Below, piece after piece: positions 56,551-64,000 of a stretch of 64,000 nt of DNA; within the stretch, counting starts at the first letter, position 1, and each line of letters opens with the position of its first letter. The translations under genes were made by a program, and so were the position numbers. The stretch spans positions 1 through 64,000 of the forward strand of contig JADNSB010000022.1 in assembly GCA_019695575.1 (NCBI GenBank). The letters run 5' to 3'. The notes beneath the pieces were generated by a model. It made no database searches, was not told the origin of the DNA, and saw only the letters and a list, made by a program, of their open reading frames with translations. This DNA comes from Angomonas ambiguus (taxonomy: Eukaryota; Euglenozoa; Kinetoplastea; Trypanosomatida; Trypanosomatidae).

Positions 56551-57237
56551 ATGCAGGTAAACTCCTCCAGTAGCCCCACCGCCGTGCGTAAGTATAAAGT
56601 GGTTCTACTAGGAGACAGTGGGGTAGGAAAGTCATCGATTGCACAGCGTTTGATCAAGGATGAGTGGAGCGGCAACCTCAACAGTACTGTCGGCGCCTCC
56701 TTCTATCGCTACGCCCCCACCCCAGACCCCGCTCAGCTCCCTGGCATTGACCTCAGCCGTAATGGCATCAGCTTTGATATCTGGGATACCGCTGGACAGG
56801 AACGGTATAAGAGTCTCGCCAGCATGTACTATAGAGGGGCGGCGGCGGCGCTGGTGGTGTACGACATCACCTCGTACGAAAGTTTTGAGCAGGCCAAGTA
56901 TTGGATTAAAGAACTGGAGAATAACTCGAGCGAGACTCAAATCACCTTGTGCGGAAATAAAATTGACATGGATCTTAGCCCTTCCGGGGAGGAAGGCGGT
57001 AGTGGTGGAGACTCCCTCCGTCGGGTGCCCTCCTCCGAGGCCAAATTGTTCTGTGAGCAGAGTAATATTGCCTGGGTGGAGGTGAGTGCCAAGACGGGAG
57101 CCAACGTGAAGAGCGCCTTTGATAGTATCGCCATCAACTTGATCAAGACCAACAATGTCAATAGTGTCCGTCAGGGTGGAGTAGTGGGGGCCCAAGGAGC
57201 GGCAGAGGGGGAGAAGAAGGATGGATGCTGTAAATAA
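56551..57237 (+). CDS. RAB5: Rab5-family small GTPase
   Basis: A 228-residue Rab. GDSGVGKS at 21-28, effector-loop STVGASF with Thr46, WDTAGQE at 78-84 and YYRGAAAALVVYDIT are intact. NKID at 136-139, SAK at 179-181 and the C-terminal CC (226-227) are also present. RYKSLASMYYRGAAAA is typical of the Rab5/Rab21/Rab22 group, which works on early endosomes. Two insertions stand out: about ten residues in the interswitch hairpin (APTPDPAQLPG) and about ten Gly/Ser/Glu residues after NKID. The prenylation motif ends CCK. An N-terminal start downstream is not available because the next in-frame Met lies beyond the P-loop, so 56551 must be used. Confidence 0.85.
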   Translation: MQVNSSSSPTAVRKYKVVLLGDSGVGKSSIAQRLIKDEWSGNLNSTVGASFYRYAPTPDPAQLPGIDLSRNGISFDIWDTAGQERYKSLASMYYRGAAAALVVYDITSYESFEQAKYWIKELENNSSETQITLCGNKIDMDLSPSGEEGGSGGDSLRRVPSSEAKLFCEQSNIAWVEVSAKTGANVKSAFDSIAINLIKTNNVNSVRQGGVVGAQGAAEGEKKDGCCK

Positions 57238-57664
57238 ATCAATCTATCCATGAAGAAGGAAAACAAAACGTGTTGCTGAAAAAAAAATATAAATATATAG
57301 TAATTGTGGTGGTGGTTGTTTTTATATAGCGTACTACATAGAGAGCTAGTCGGGACATGATTCTGCTAGACGCATATACAAAAGAAATAGTAAACGTGCT
57401 TTATTCCAATTGTTTACTTCATTGATTATTATTATTTTTTACTATTTTAAAATAAACTAAAAATTATTGTCTGGCTTTTTTACTTCTGTACACACTATAC
57501 TATCTTTTTACGCCAAAAAAAAAAAATCATTCTCATTAGTTTAAAGATATTCAAAAAATGATAACATATACATTTAAGTCGGTTATTCTTTATATGTGTC
57601 TTCTTTCCTTTCTATTCTCTCCCCCCTCTCACTGTCTAACGAGAGAGACTAGCTAGTACTATCG
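57238..57664. other. Intergenic spacer with acceptor of FYVE-lipase 1
   Basis: AT-rich, with a T/C-rich tract at 57598-57632 followed by AG at 57642-57643, 22 bases before the lipase ATG. No gene was recognised. Confidence 0.55.
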
Positions 57665-59773
57665 ATGAGTGTCTATGAAAACAGCCAACTGCTGCGTGAC
57701 TTCCACTACACCCACCACCAGCCCCAGTGGCCGGAGGCGATACGGCACATGAAGGAGAGGGAGACGGTGGTGCGGCGGAAAACCCTCCCAGAGGAGCGTA
57801 TTTGCACCCTTTGTAAGTTTAGTAAGGCGGCCTGCGTGTGTCGAGTGTGTAGTGTGTGTCAGTGCAGCATCGGTCGAGGCACCCGACACCACTGCCGCAA
57901 GTGCTGGAAGGCAGTCTGTAGTGGATGCTGGACGCAGATGCGGCATGTATTCCTGCTTCCAGAGAAGACAATGAAGGTGTGTGACCACTGCGCGGTCCCG
58001 TGGGCCCTCGCTAACCTCTGCAAGAGGGAGGAAAAGGGACTCTATTGGGGGCTGTATACGATGCGAAGGGCAGCTGAAATGCCGTGCATGTGTATCCGCC
58101 CCGGTTGTCACACCTTTACCTATCGTGCAGACTGCTATCAGTGCGGCTCACCGACTGTGATGACGCAACCCCACGTGGAGCGACTCGTGCGGGTGGATAA
58201 AGAGAGTGTAGGAATGCTCAACGAAACCAACTTGATAGACCGACGTGTCCACTCAGAGCGATTCCTGCAGGTGGCGGAGTACCCGCCTGAGGAGGTGGAG
58301 AACACGTTTCGGGGCTGTTTTCAAGCGTTTGAAGAGACGTTAGCGTTTCGGGGTATCTCCTGCAGTCGTCAGGCGCAGGACCTCCTTCTCTCCCAGGTAG
58401 CGGCCTCGGTTTCCTACGAGTATAACAGTGCCCCCAGCATCACCCTCGCCCTCTCCGACGTCCCTTACGCTAGACTCCTACGACTACACACCTGTTGTGC
58501 ACGGTACAGTATCCTAGAAGCTCCCGGGAAAGTAAAGTTCATTGCCTTTCCTGGCACCCACAACTGGCGTACCCGGTGGGTGGATATGCAGTTCTCTCAG
58601 AATGAGTTCGAGGTGTGGTCGGATGCCGTGGACGGCATTTGTGTGGGGGACCGAGTAAAGTCTGTACGGCTGCACGGCGGACGGCGGAAGGTGTGGGAGT
58701 ACAAGATACACAGTGGGTTCGCGCAGGAGGCACAAGGGGTGGGCCTACCCCTGGACTCTCTCCTCACCGACGTGCTCAATGGCTACCGACTGGTCTTCTG
58801 TGGGCATTCACTAGGGGGTGCGGTCGCACAGCTCATCTCGCTACGGCTGTTAGACCTCCACCCGGATTTATTTCTGCACGAGGATAAGTCCTCGCCACCC
58901 CCGCTGATGTGTGTCACCCTAGGCTCCCCGCTCATTGGCAACTACCAGCTCGTCGATCGCGTGGTGCGGTCGGGCTGGAATGAGCTGTTTCAGAATATTG
59001 TCTATCGCACCGATATCGTACCACGGCTGTCGTGTGGGGATGAACTAGTATGGGATAGTGCCGCGGCGGTGATGCAGCGAATGTCATCGGCCTACCGTAA
59101 CGTGTGGAACTGGTTCCAGTGGCGGGACGCACCGGCGGCGGAGGTGCCGGAGGAAAATAAAGAAAGGGAAAAGGTCGAGGAGGAGATGACGACGACGGCG
59201 GCGACAGACGTGACGGCGAGAGCGGTAGGGACGGTCAGGAAGAGGGTGCGTACGGTACTCACACACACCGCTCTGCAGCAAGCCTTGCAGGGCAAAGACC
59301 CCCGTCGTCGTCCAGAGGAGAAGGACGATAACGACATCGCCTTGGGAAAGTTTATGGACAGTGCCATTCGCACGGGAAGAGATGTCTTGGTCCATGAGGA
59401 AGAGTCCCATCCAATGACACAAGGAGAGCGAGCGGAGCGGAAGGCGGAGGTGGAAAAGGAACTACGAAGTGGTGGTAACGTCATCTCTACTACCGTTCCT
59501 GTAGAGACTAACGGCACGAGAATAAAGGAGGAGGAGGAGGAGGAGGAGGTGGTGGCACCCGATCCTAGCCGTCGAATGCACCGCCGCTTCGCCCCCTTCG
59601 GCCGCTTTCACTTCCTCGAGTTTGGCGTGGATGGGTACGTGTCGACGAGCGACTCTGAGACCGCTTTTGGAATCCTCAAAAAGGGATGCAGTGAGGAAAC
59701 AGTTCTGCTCGACCACTCTGTCTCCTCGTACAACCGAGGCACGATGATTCACCTTTACAGTAAACAATCGTGA
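57665..59773 (+). CDS. FYVE-finger class 3 lipase, copy 1
   Basis: A 702-residue protein. A FYVE-like zinc finger at 47-109 has the basic motif RGTRHHCRKC (71-80) expected to contact PI3P. A second Cys set (CMCIRPGCH...CYQCG, 141-161) may bind another zinc. The class 3 lipase domain follows: FPGTHNW at 295-301 (oxyanion region), GHSLGG at 380-385 with nucleophile Ser382, LGSPLIGN, and TDIVPRL with Asp450. DHSVSSY near 683-689 gives a candidate catalytic His684. An acidic/basic insert lies at about 490-640. It is expected to be a PI3P-targeted endosomal lipase or phospholipase. It stands 3' of the Rab5-like gene and 5' of a paralogue; the start is the first ATG after the acceptor. Confidence 0.86.
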   Translation: MSVYENSQLLRDFHYTHHQPQWPEAIRHMKERETVVRRKTLPEERICTLCKFSKAACVCRVCSVCQCSIGRGTRHHCRKCWKAVCSGCWTQMRHVFLLPEKTMKVCDHCAVPWALANLCKREEKGLYWGLYTMRRAAEMPCMCIRPGCHTFTYRADCYQCGSPTVMTQPHVERLVRVDKESVGMLNETNLIDRRVHSERFLQVAEYPPEEVENTFRGCFQAFEETLAFRGISCSRQAQDLLLSQVAASVSYEYNSAPSITLALSDVPYARLLRLHTCCARYSILEAPGKVKFIAFPGTHNWRTRWVDMQFSQNEFEVWSDAVDGICVGDRVKSVRLHGGRRKVWEYKIHSGFAQEAQGVGLPLDSLLTDVLNGYRLVFCGHSLGGAVAQLISLRLLDLHPDLFLHEDKSSPPPLMCVTLGSPLIGNYQLVDRVVRSGWNELFQNIVYRTDIVPRLSCGDELVWDSAAAVMQRMSSAYRNVWNWFQWRDAPAAEVPEENKEREKVEEEMTTTAATDVTARAVGTVRKRVRTVLTHTALQQALQGKDPRRRPEEKDDNDIALGKFMDSAIRTGRDVLVHEEESHPMTQGERAERKAEVEKELRSGGNVISTTVPVETNGTRIKEEEEEEEVVAPDPSRRMHRRFAPFGRFHFLEFGVDGYVSTSDSETAFGILKKGCSEETVLLDHSVSSYNRGTMIHLYSKQS

Positions 59774-60357
59774 TCGAAGGGGGAAGAAGTAGGGATATAC
59801 AACCATGCATATTTATATATATATATATATATGTATATATACGCCGTCCACTTCAGAAAGTTTTCAGCTATAACGAAATATATATATATTGTTACAAAAA
59901 AAAACGAAATTTTGCACTAATTTTACTGTATTATTTCTGGGTTGTTGTTATTTATTTTTTTGAATATTATTTTCAGTCTAATTTACCTGTTTAAAAAAAA
60001 AAAAAAACAATCCCTTCCCTTTTTCTCTTTTTTGATTTAGTTTAGTGTTTTATCTTTTTCATCTTCACTTTAGATACATAAATATAAATAAATATATACT
60101 ACATACGTACTATATCGTTTTAATTTAGTATTCCTCTCTCATTGACTTCTACCACTAGTATTATACAACAGTATAGTTTGGAGAGCATCGTAGTCTTTTT
60201 TATAATTATTATTATTATTTTCAATTTCGTAGATTTTCCTTTTAATACATACCAACAGACAAATAAAAAAAAACGGTACTACGGGCGCACCAAAGGAAAG
60301 GTAAATAATACATAGTTAATAATTAATAAAAGCAAAACAAAACAAAACAGAAAAATA
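59774..60357. other. Long intergenic spacer with AT microsatellite
   Basis: 584 bases, strongly AT-rich. TA/AT dinucleotides at 59810-59841, A-run at 59992-60006, ATT units near 60207-60221 and an AAACA repeat before the next ATG. No gene or structured RNA was recognised. Confidence 0.55.
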
Positions 60358-62568
60358 ATGGCAAAAGGAAAAAAAAAGACCAATGAATCCGTTCAATCCA
60401 GTGAAGGAGAGGAGGTATCCCAGGGCTCCACCACCTCTCCACGAGATACCGGAAGTGAGTTAACCGAGACCACTCCCCGCAAAGGAAAATCCAAGCTTGG
60501 CCCCCTCAAGGCCATCTACAGCTCCTACGAGTTCGGTTTCCTAGGCCGCTGCCGGGACTGTGAGCTCCTCCGCAAGCAGTGTACCTGCCACCACTGTAGA
60601 GTCTGCGGGGTGTACATGTTTACGCTGCGGAGTCGGCACCACTGCCGTCGCTGCTGGCGGCCCTACTGCCCCAACTGCAGTGCCTCCCGACAGGTGAGTG
60701 AGTTCAAGTCCGAGGAGCTCGGTCGCACCTGTGATACCTGCGCCCCACAGGCCGCCCTTCTGTGTGTGATGGGTACTCTCGATAACTTTTCCCAGGAGGC
60801 CAGGAATAAATCTGGACGCGACCCGGACACTTTTTACTGGGGGCTCCATGCTCTGTACAGTGCCATCCAGTCCCCTCCCCGCTGCTGTGTGAACCCCTCC
60901 TGTAGCACTCCTTTCAGTGTCAACGCCGTGTGCCTCAAGTGCAAGCTCCCTACCGTCACTATGGCCGCCTATGAAACCCGCTCCATCCCAGCGGCGGAGG
61001 TGCAGAAAATAGGAAAGGACGCCCTTACCGCAACGATAGCCTCGATTGAGGACTACTCCAAAAGGCAGTTCCGACACAACCCCGGTAACAACGTCATTCA
61101 AGTCCTTCAAGACAAGCAGGAAACCCTCTTTAACGGGGTGAAGTCAGAAACCGCTCGGAGTATTGTGTTGGCCTCTATTGCGGCGGAGATGGCCAACGAG
61201 TACAACGGAACGCCGTCTCTGAGTCTCGCGATGAGTGACTTCCCTTACACCTCTCAGCTGTGCGTCCGTCGGGTCACTCCAAAGTACACCGAGATTGAAG
61301 GAACTGGCAATGTATTCTTCTACGCCTTCCCGCACGTCTATCAAAAAAGTAAACTGACCGATGTGCTCTCCCCGATCTTCACATCGCTAGAGGTGTGGTC
61401 GACCAACAACGCCAACAGTATTGGTATCCTTGTTGAGGATGAGAAGGAAGCACAGAGTCGGGAGGGGAATGAGTGTCTGGCAAAGGGCAACATTCAGTGC
61501 GGGATTGCCAATATGGTGCTGGAACAGGAAAATGACTATAAGGATGCGATTAACAGTATCCTCCAACGAGTAGATATGGGAGCGGATGTGGTGCTCTGCG
61601 GTCACTCTATCGGCGGTAGCGTCGCCGCGATGCTGGCCTTCAAGTTGCTCATAGAGAATACCCACACCATCAAGGACAATATGCTCTGCGTTACCTTCGG
61701 GGCCCCGCTCGTCTTTAGCCACTGCTTCTCTGATTTCTTACTGAAGCACAACTTGTTCCACCACTTCCAGAATGTAGTCTACAGTAGCGATCTCTTCCCC
61801 CGTATTCATTACCTCAACACATTCCTAGAGGCCCCTGTAGAGGAAAAGGGAGAGACTTCTGTCATCCAAGGGGTCAACAGCGACGACGAAGGCGGTCAAG
61901 GAAGCGAAAGGGAGAGTCAGTCGGGTGGTGATGGAGCGGGGTTCGGTAACCTAGATCAACTTAACCAAATGCTCTCCGTAGAAGTCGCCAGAAACAACGC
62001 CATTCTATGGGGTAGTCTCTTCCTCCCCTCCGCCAGCTCCCCCATCAGCGCTGCTAACCGGGAATTAATCGAGAAGAAGAAAAAGAAAAAGAGCTTCTTC
62101 AGCCGACGAAAGAGTGACACCGCCGTGGCGGAGGGAGAGGAGGACGACATGCATGGTACCTCGCCTGGATTAACCAAGAAGGATGAAGAAAATATGCTTC
62201 GTAAGATCTCCAGCCCCCGGACGGCAGGAGGAGACATGTTCGCCGCGTTGCGAGAGCCCTTTCAGAGTAACTACACACCCCAGTTGTACGTCCCTGAAGG
62301 CCGCCGGGAGAGTTCCACGTCCTTTTACCTCATTGACGAAGGACTCATCCGCTGTTCCACCGAGGAGCACCGAGCGCAGCAGTGCCTAGACCCTCTAGGC
62401 GTATACCACTTTATCTGGCGAGGGGTAAACCGTTATGAACACAGTGATGTCCCAAGAGATAGTATTGGGCTGCTCAGTGATAAGCAACATATACGACTAC
62501 TATTGCAGGATCACCTAATGAAGCAGTACACACGTGGACTGTTCGAATACCTTTACTCGGAGTACTAA
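60358..62568 (+). CDS. FYVE-finger class 3 lipase, copy 2
   Basis: A 736-residue paralogue of copy 1. Zinc finger at 65-128 with RSRHHCRRC (91-99) and YCPNC; second Cys set CCVNPSC...CLKC at 176-195. Lipase elements: CGHSIGGS with nucleophile Ser417, VTFGAPL, SSDLFPRI with Asp478, and DHLMKQY with candidate His719. The stretch matching copy 1's FPGTHNW reads FPHVYQK, so the usual oxyanion PGT motif is missing. This may lower or change activity. An insert of about 150 residues after Asp478 includes a basic KKKKKKSFFSRRKS cluster. The N-terminus is Lys/Ser/Thr-rich and disordered. Both copies also share EYNGTPSLSLAMSDFPY-like and YWGLHALY-like blocks, showing duplication well in the past. Confidence 0.86.
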   Translation: MAKGKKKTNESVQSSEGEEVSQGSTTSPRDTGSELTETTPRKGKSKLGPLKAIYSSYEFGFLGRCRDCELLRKQCTCHHCRVCGVYMFTLRSRHHCRRCWRPYCPNCSASRQVSEFKSEELGRTCDTCAPQAALLCVMGTLDNFSQEARNKSGRDPDTFYWGLHALYSAIQSPPRCCVNPSCSTPFSVNAVCLKCKLPTVTMAAYETRSIPAAEVQKIGKDALTATIASIEDYSKRQFRHNPGNNVIQVLQDKQETLFNGVKSETARSIVLASIAAEMANEYNGTPSLSLAMSDFPYTSQLCVRRVTPKYTEIEGTGNVFFYAFPHVYQKSKLTDVLSPIFTSLEVWSTNNANSIGILVEDEKEAQSREGNECLAKGNIQCGIANMVLEQENDYKDAINSILQRVDMGADVVLCGHSIGGSVAAMLAFKLLIENTHTIKDNMLCVTFGAPLVFSHCFSDFLLKHNLFHHFQNVVYSSDLFPRIHYLNTFLEAPVEEKGETSVIQGVNSDDEGGQGSERESQSGGDGAGFGNLDQLNQMLSVEVARNNAILWGSLFLPSASSPISAANRELIEKKKKKKSFFSRRKSDTAVAEGEEDDMHGTSPGLTKKDEENMLRKISSPRTAGGDMFAALREPFQSNYTPQLYVPEGRRESSTSFYLIDEGLIRCSTEEHRAQQCLDPLGVYHFIWRGVNRYEHSDVPRDSIGLLSDKQHIRLLLQDHLMKQYTRGLFEYLYSEY

Positions 62569-63377
62569 TCGGAAAAGATGGAGATGGAGATGGAAAGAGA
62601 GAAACCAATCAATAATAATAATAATCATAAAAACAACAAAGCATTCTCTCTCTCTCCCATAATGTTGCACGGTAGCTCCTGTGTGGTGGTGGTGGTTTTT
62701 ATTATTATTATGATAATAACTTTTCTATATATATTTTTAAGTCTTGCAAATTTCTTTACTATTAATTGTTTGTTGTTAATATTATTATTATTAATATTAA
62801 AATTATTTTTTACCTGTCAAGTGGGTGAAGGTGAAACATGTATATATGTATATATACATACTAAACTTCTTTTAAGTAACTTTAGAAATTATTGTGTCAA
62901 GGGTAATGTATGTTTAAAACACGTACGCTTATACATTTTACTTTATTTGTCCCAAAAGAACTCAAATTATCAAAAAAAAAAATTAATCACTTAAAAAGAT
63001 TTCACCGAAGAAAATACATATAGTGCGAAAGAAAAAAAAAAAATCAATCAAAAGAATTAAGTGCGTCTCTTTTTTTGTTTTGTTTTTGTTGTTTACTAGA
63101 ATATTCTCTTCCTTGCGTATGACATTCTTTCCAAAACGAAATAAAAAATTGCCAAAAGATTGATTTTCATGACTCCTATTACTGTTTTGGGTTTTTTATT
63201 TTTCTACTATTACTTTTTTTGTGTATTCTATTTTATTTTATTTTTCCTTCCTTGATTTTATTTTTATTTTATTTTGTTTTTTGCTTTTTTGGAGTAAAAT
63301 AAAAAGGAAACAAAAAGAAAAAGTAGTTTCTTAGTGAAGTGTGGCGGTGGTCTACAGTCTAAACAGTCTCTACATCC
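62569..63377. other. Longest gene-free stretch
   Basis: 809 bases, AT-rich, with GAT/GAA units near 62577-62600, AAT and ATT arrays (about 62611-62626, 62697-62709 and 62777-62800) and TATATATG repeats near 62840-62860. A T-rich pyrimidine tract at about 63175-63290 may be the acceptor tract for the last gene. Short ORFs here are low-complexity and I do not call them. No RNA gene was recognised. Confidence 0.5.
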
Positions 63378-64000
63378 ATGCATAACGGATACATTACTAT
63401 AGTAGATCTAGAAAAGATTCAAGACCCCTCCAGTGAGTCGGAACCCACCACCCCAACCGAAGAAAACAATAATAATAATAATATAGCGCTCATCCGGCAG
63501 CACTATCAGGAGGCAATAGAGCACTTCCATCAAGGCAGACTCGAGGAGAGTCGTTGTATCTGTGAGGACTGTCTCTCCTCCCTTACAGCGTATGATGACA
63601 CTGAAAACGATGGGGTAGTAGACGAAGGCTCTCATCTTCTCTTTCTCAATCTACTGTTGCTATTGTTTAACGTGTACTTTAAAGGAGATGGACTAGAGGA
63701 GGCAGAGCGTATGGTGGCGACGGCGGCGGGATACGCCAAGGATCACTTCATACTGGAGGAGAGGAGGACGGAAAAGGGTAAAACCGGCGGCAAGCGGCGC
63801 AATGCCTCTCCCCTCAATCTATATAAAAAACGCATTCTTTGCTCCACGCTCTCCTACAACAGAGGGCTCCTCTACGTGAGGCGGTTCCACCTCCTAGGCG
63901 AGGGCGAGGCCGACCCCACAGAACTACTGCGGACCGCCCTAGCGTACTTCACCGAGAGTGAGGAGGACCTGAGGGAGGTGGTGGGGGCCTCTCGACAGCG
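63378..64000 (+). CDS. TPR-like protein of unknown function (5' part, runs off the window)
   Basis: An open frame starts at the ATG at 63378 and continues to the right edge (207 codons) without a stop. After MHNGYITIVDLEKIQDPSS and a poly-Asn run encoded by AAT units, the segment IRQHYQEAIEHFHQGRLEESRCICEDCL looks like a tetratricopeptide helix pair. Two further helix pairs follow (SHLLFLNLLLLLFNVYFKGDGLEEAERMV and LCSTLSYNRGLLYVRR...ALAYFTESEEDL). The function cannot be told from this part. It is co-directional with the FYVE-lipases. Confidence 0.75.
   Translation, partial: MHNGYITIVDLEKIQDPSSESEPTTPTEENNNNNNIALIRQHYQEAIEHFHQGRLEESRCICEDCLSSLTAYDDTENDGVVDEGSHLLFLNLLLLLFNVYFKGDGLEEAERMVATAAGYAKDHFILEERRTEKGKTGGKRRNASPLNLYKKRILCSTLSYNRGLLYVRRFHLLGEGEADPTELLRTALAYFTESEEDLREVVGASRQ

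Noticed and set aside
62578-62994. 138-codon ORF after FYVE-lipase 2
   Set aside because: Starts in a GAGATG repeat and continues through AAT/ATT arrays into AT-rich sequence; no protein-like pattern.
1-64000. Transposable elements, virus-like insertions, CRISPR arrays, tRNA or rRNA genes
   Set aside because: No reverse transcriptase, integrase, transposase or capsid-like frame, no long terminal or inverted repeats and no tRNA box pattern could be found by eye. Small snoRNA-type genes cannot be excluded without a covariance search.

Overview
The window looks like a chromosome-internal piece of a kinetoplastid (trypanosomatid or bodonid) nuclear genome; I do not name a species. Every protein-coding gene is a single uninterrupted ORF with standard stop codons. 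Genes lie head-to-tail in two long same-strand runs separated by one divergent strand switch. Most starts are preceded by a long pyrimidine tract and then an AG, as expected for spliced-leader trans-splicing of polycistronic transcripts. The partial ribosomal protein eL18 at the left edge and the tandem short Alba proteins also look kinetoplastid. Intergenic DNA is AT-rich with many A/T runs, AAT and AT microsatellites. No tRNA, rRNA, CRISPR array or transposable element was recognised.

Left run, all on the minus strand, read from the switch at about 25.8 kb toward position 1: a ferric reductase/NADPH-oxidase-like flavocytochrome, a C2-domain protein, an orphan multi-pass membrane protein with a signal peptide, a TMF-like golgin, a histidine phosphatase, a Ski2-like ASCC3/Slh1 helicase, an unknown basic-N-terminus protein, a CCDC124 ribosome-associated protein, a long coiled-coil protein, a small two-TM protein and the 5' end of eL18.

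Right run, all on the plus strand, from 26.25 kb: two almost identical Alba genes, a Fused/STK36 kinase, radial spoke RSP4/6, an acyl-CoA synthetase-like protein with a presequence, a HEAT-type protein resembling TTI1, the cohesin loader SCC2, a large winged-helix protein resembling the TFIIIC B-block subunit (TFC3/GTF3C1), NAA10, an ALADIN-like nucleoporin, a CCDC42/CFAP73-type axonemal coiled-coil, a RING protein of Zip3/HEI10/RNF212 architecture, a Rab5-like GTPase, two tandem FYVE-finger class 3 lipases and a truncated TPR-like gene at the right edge.

Most of these are housekeeping, axonemal, nuclear or endomembrane genes. Neighbours need not share a function, because kinetoplastid polycistrons are not operons in the bacterial sense. 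Possible exceptions are the Rab5-like GTPase beside two endosomal-type FYVE lipases, and the ferric reductase beside a C2 protein. The most interesting points are the FYVE-lipase pair, in which one copy lacks the usual oxyanion motif; a zinc-ribbon N-terminus on ASCC3; the recognisable TFC3-like and TTI1-like candidates; an AT-rich coding island centred on the strand switch; and a Rab start codon that overlaps a potential splice acceptor.
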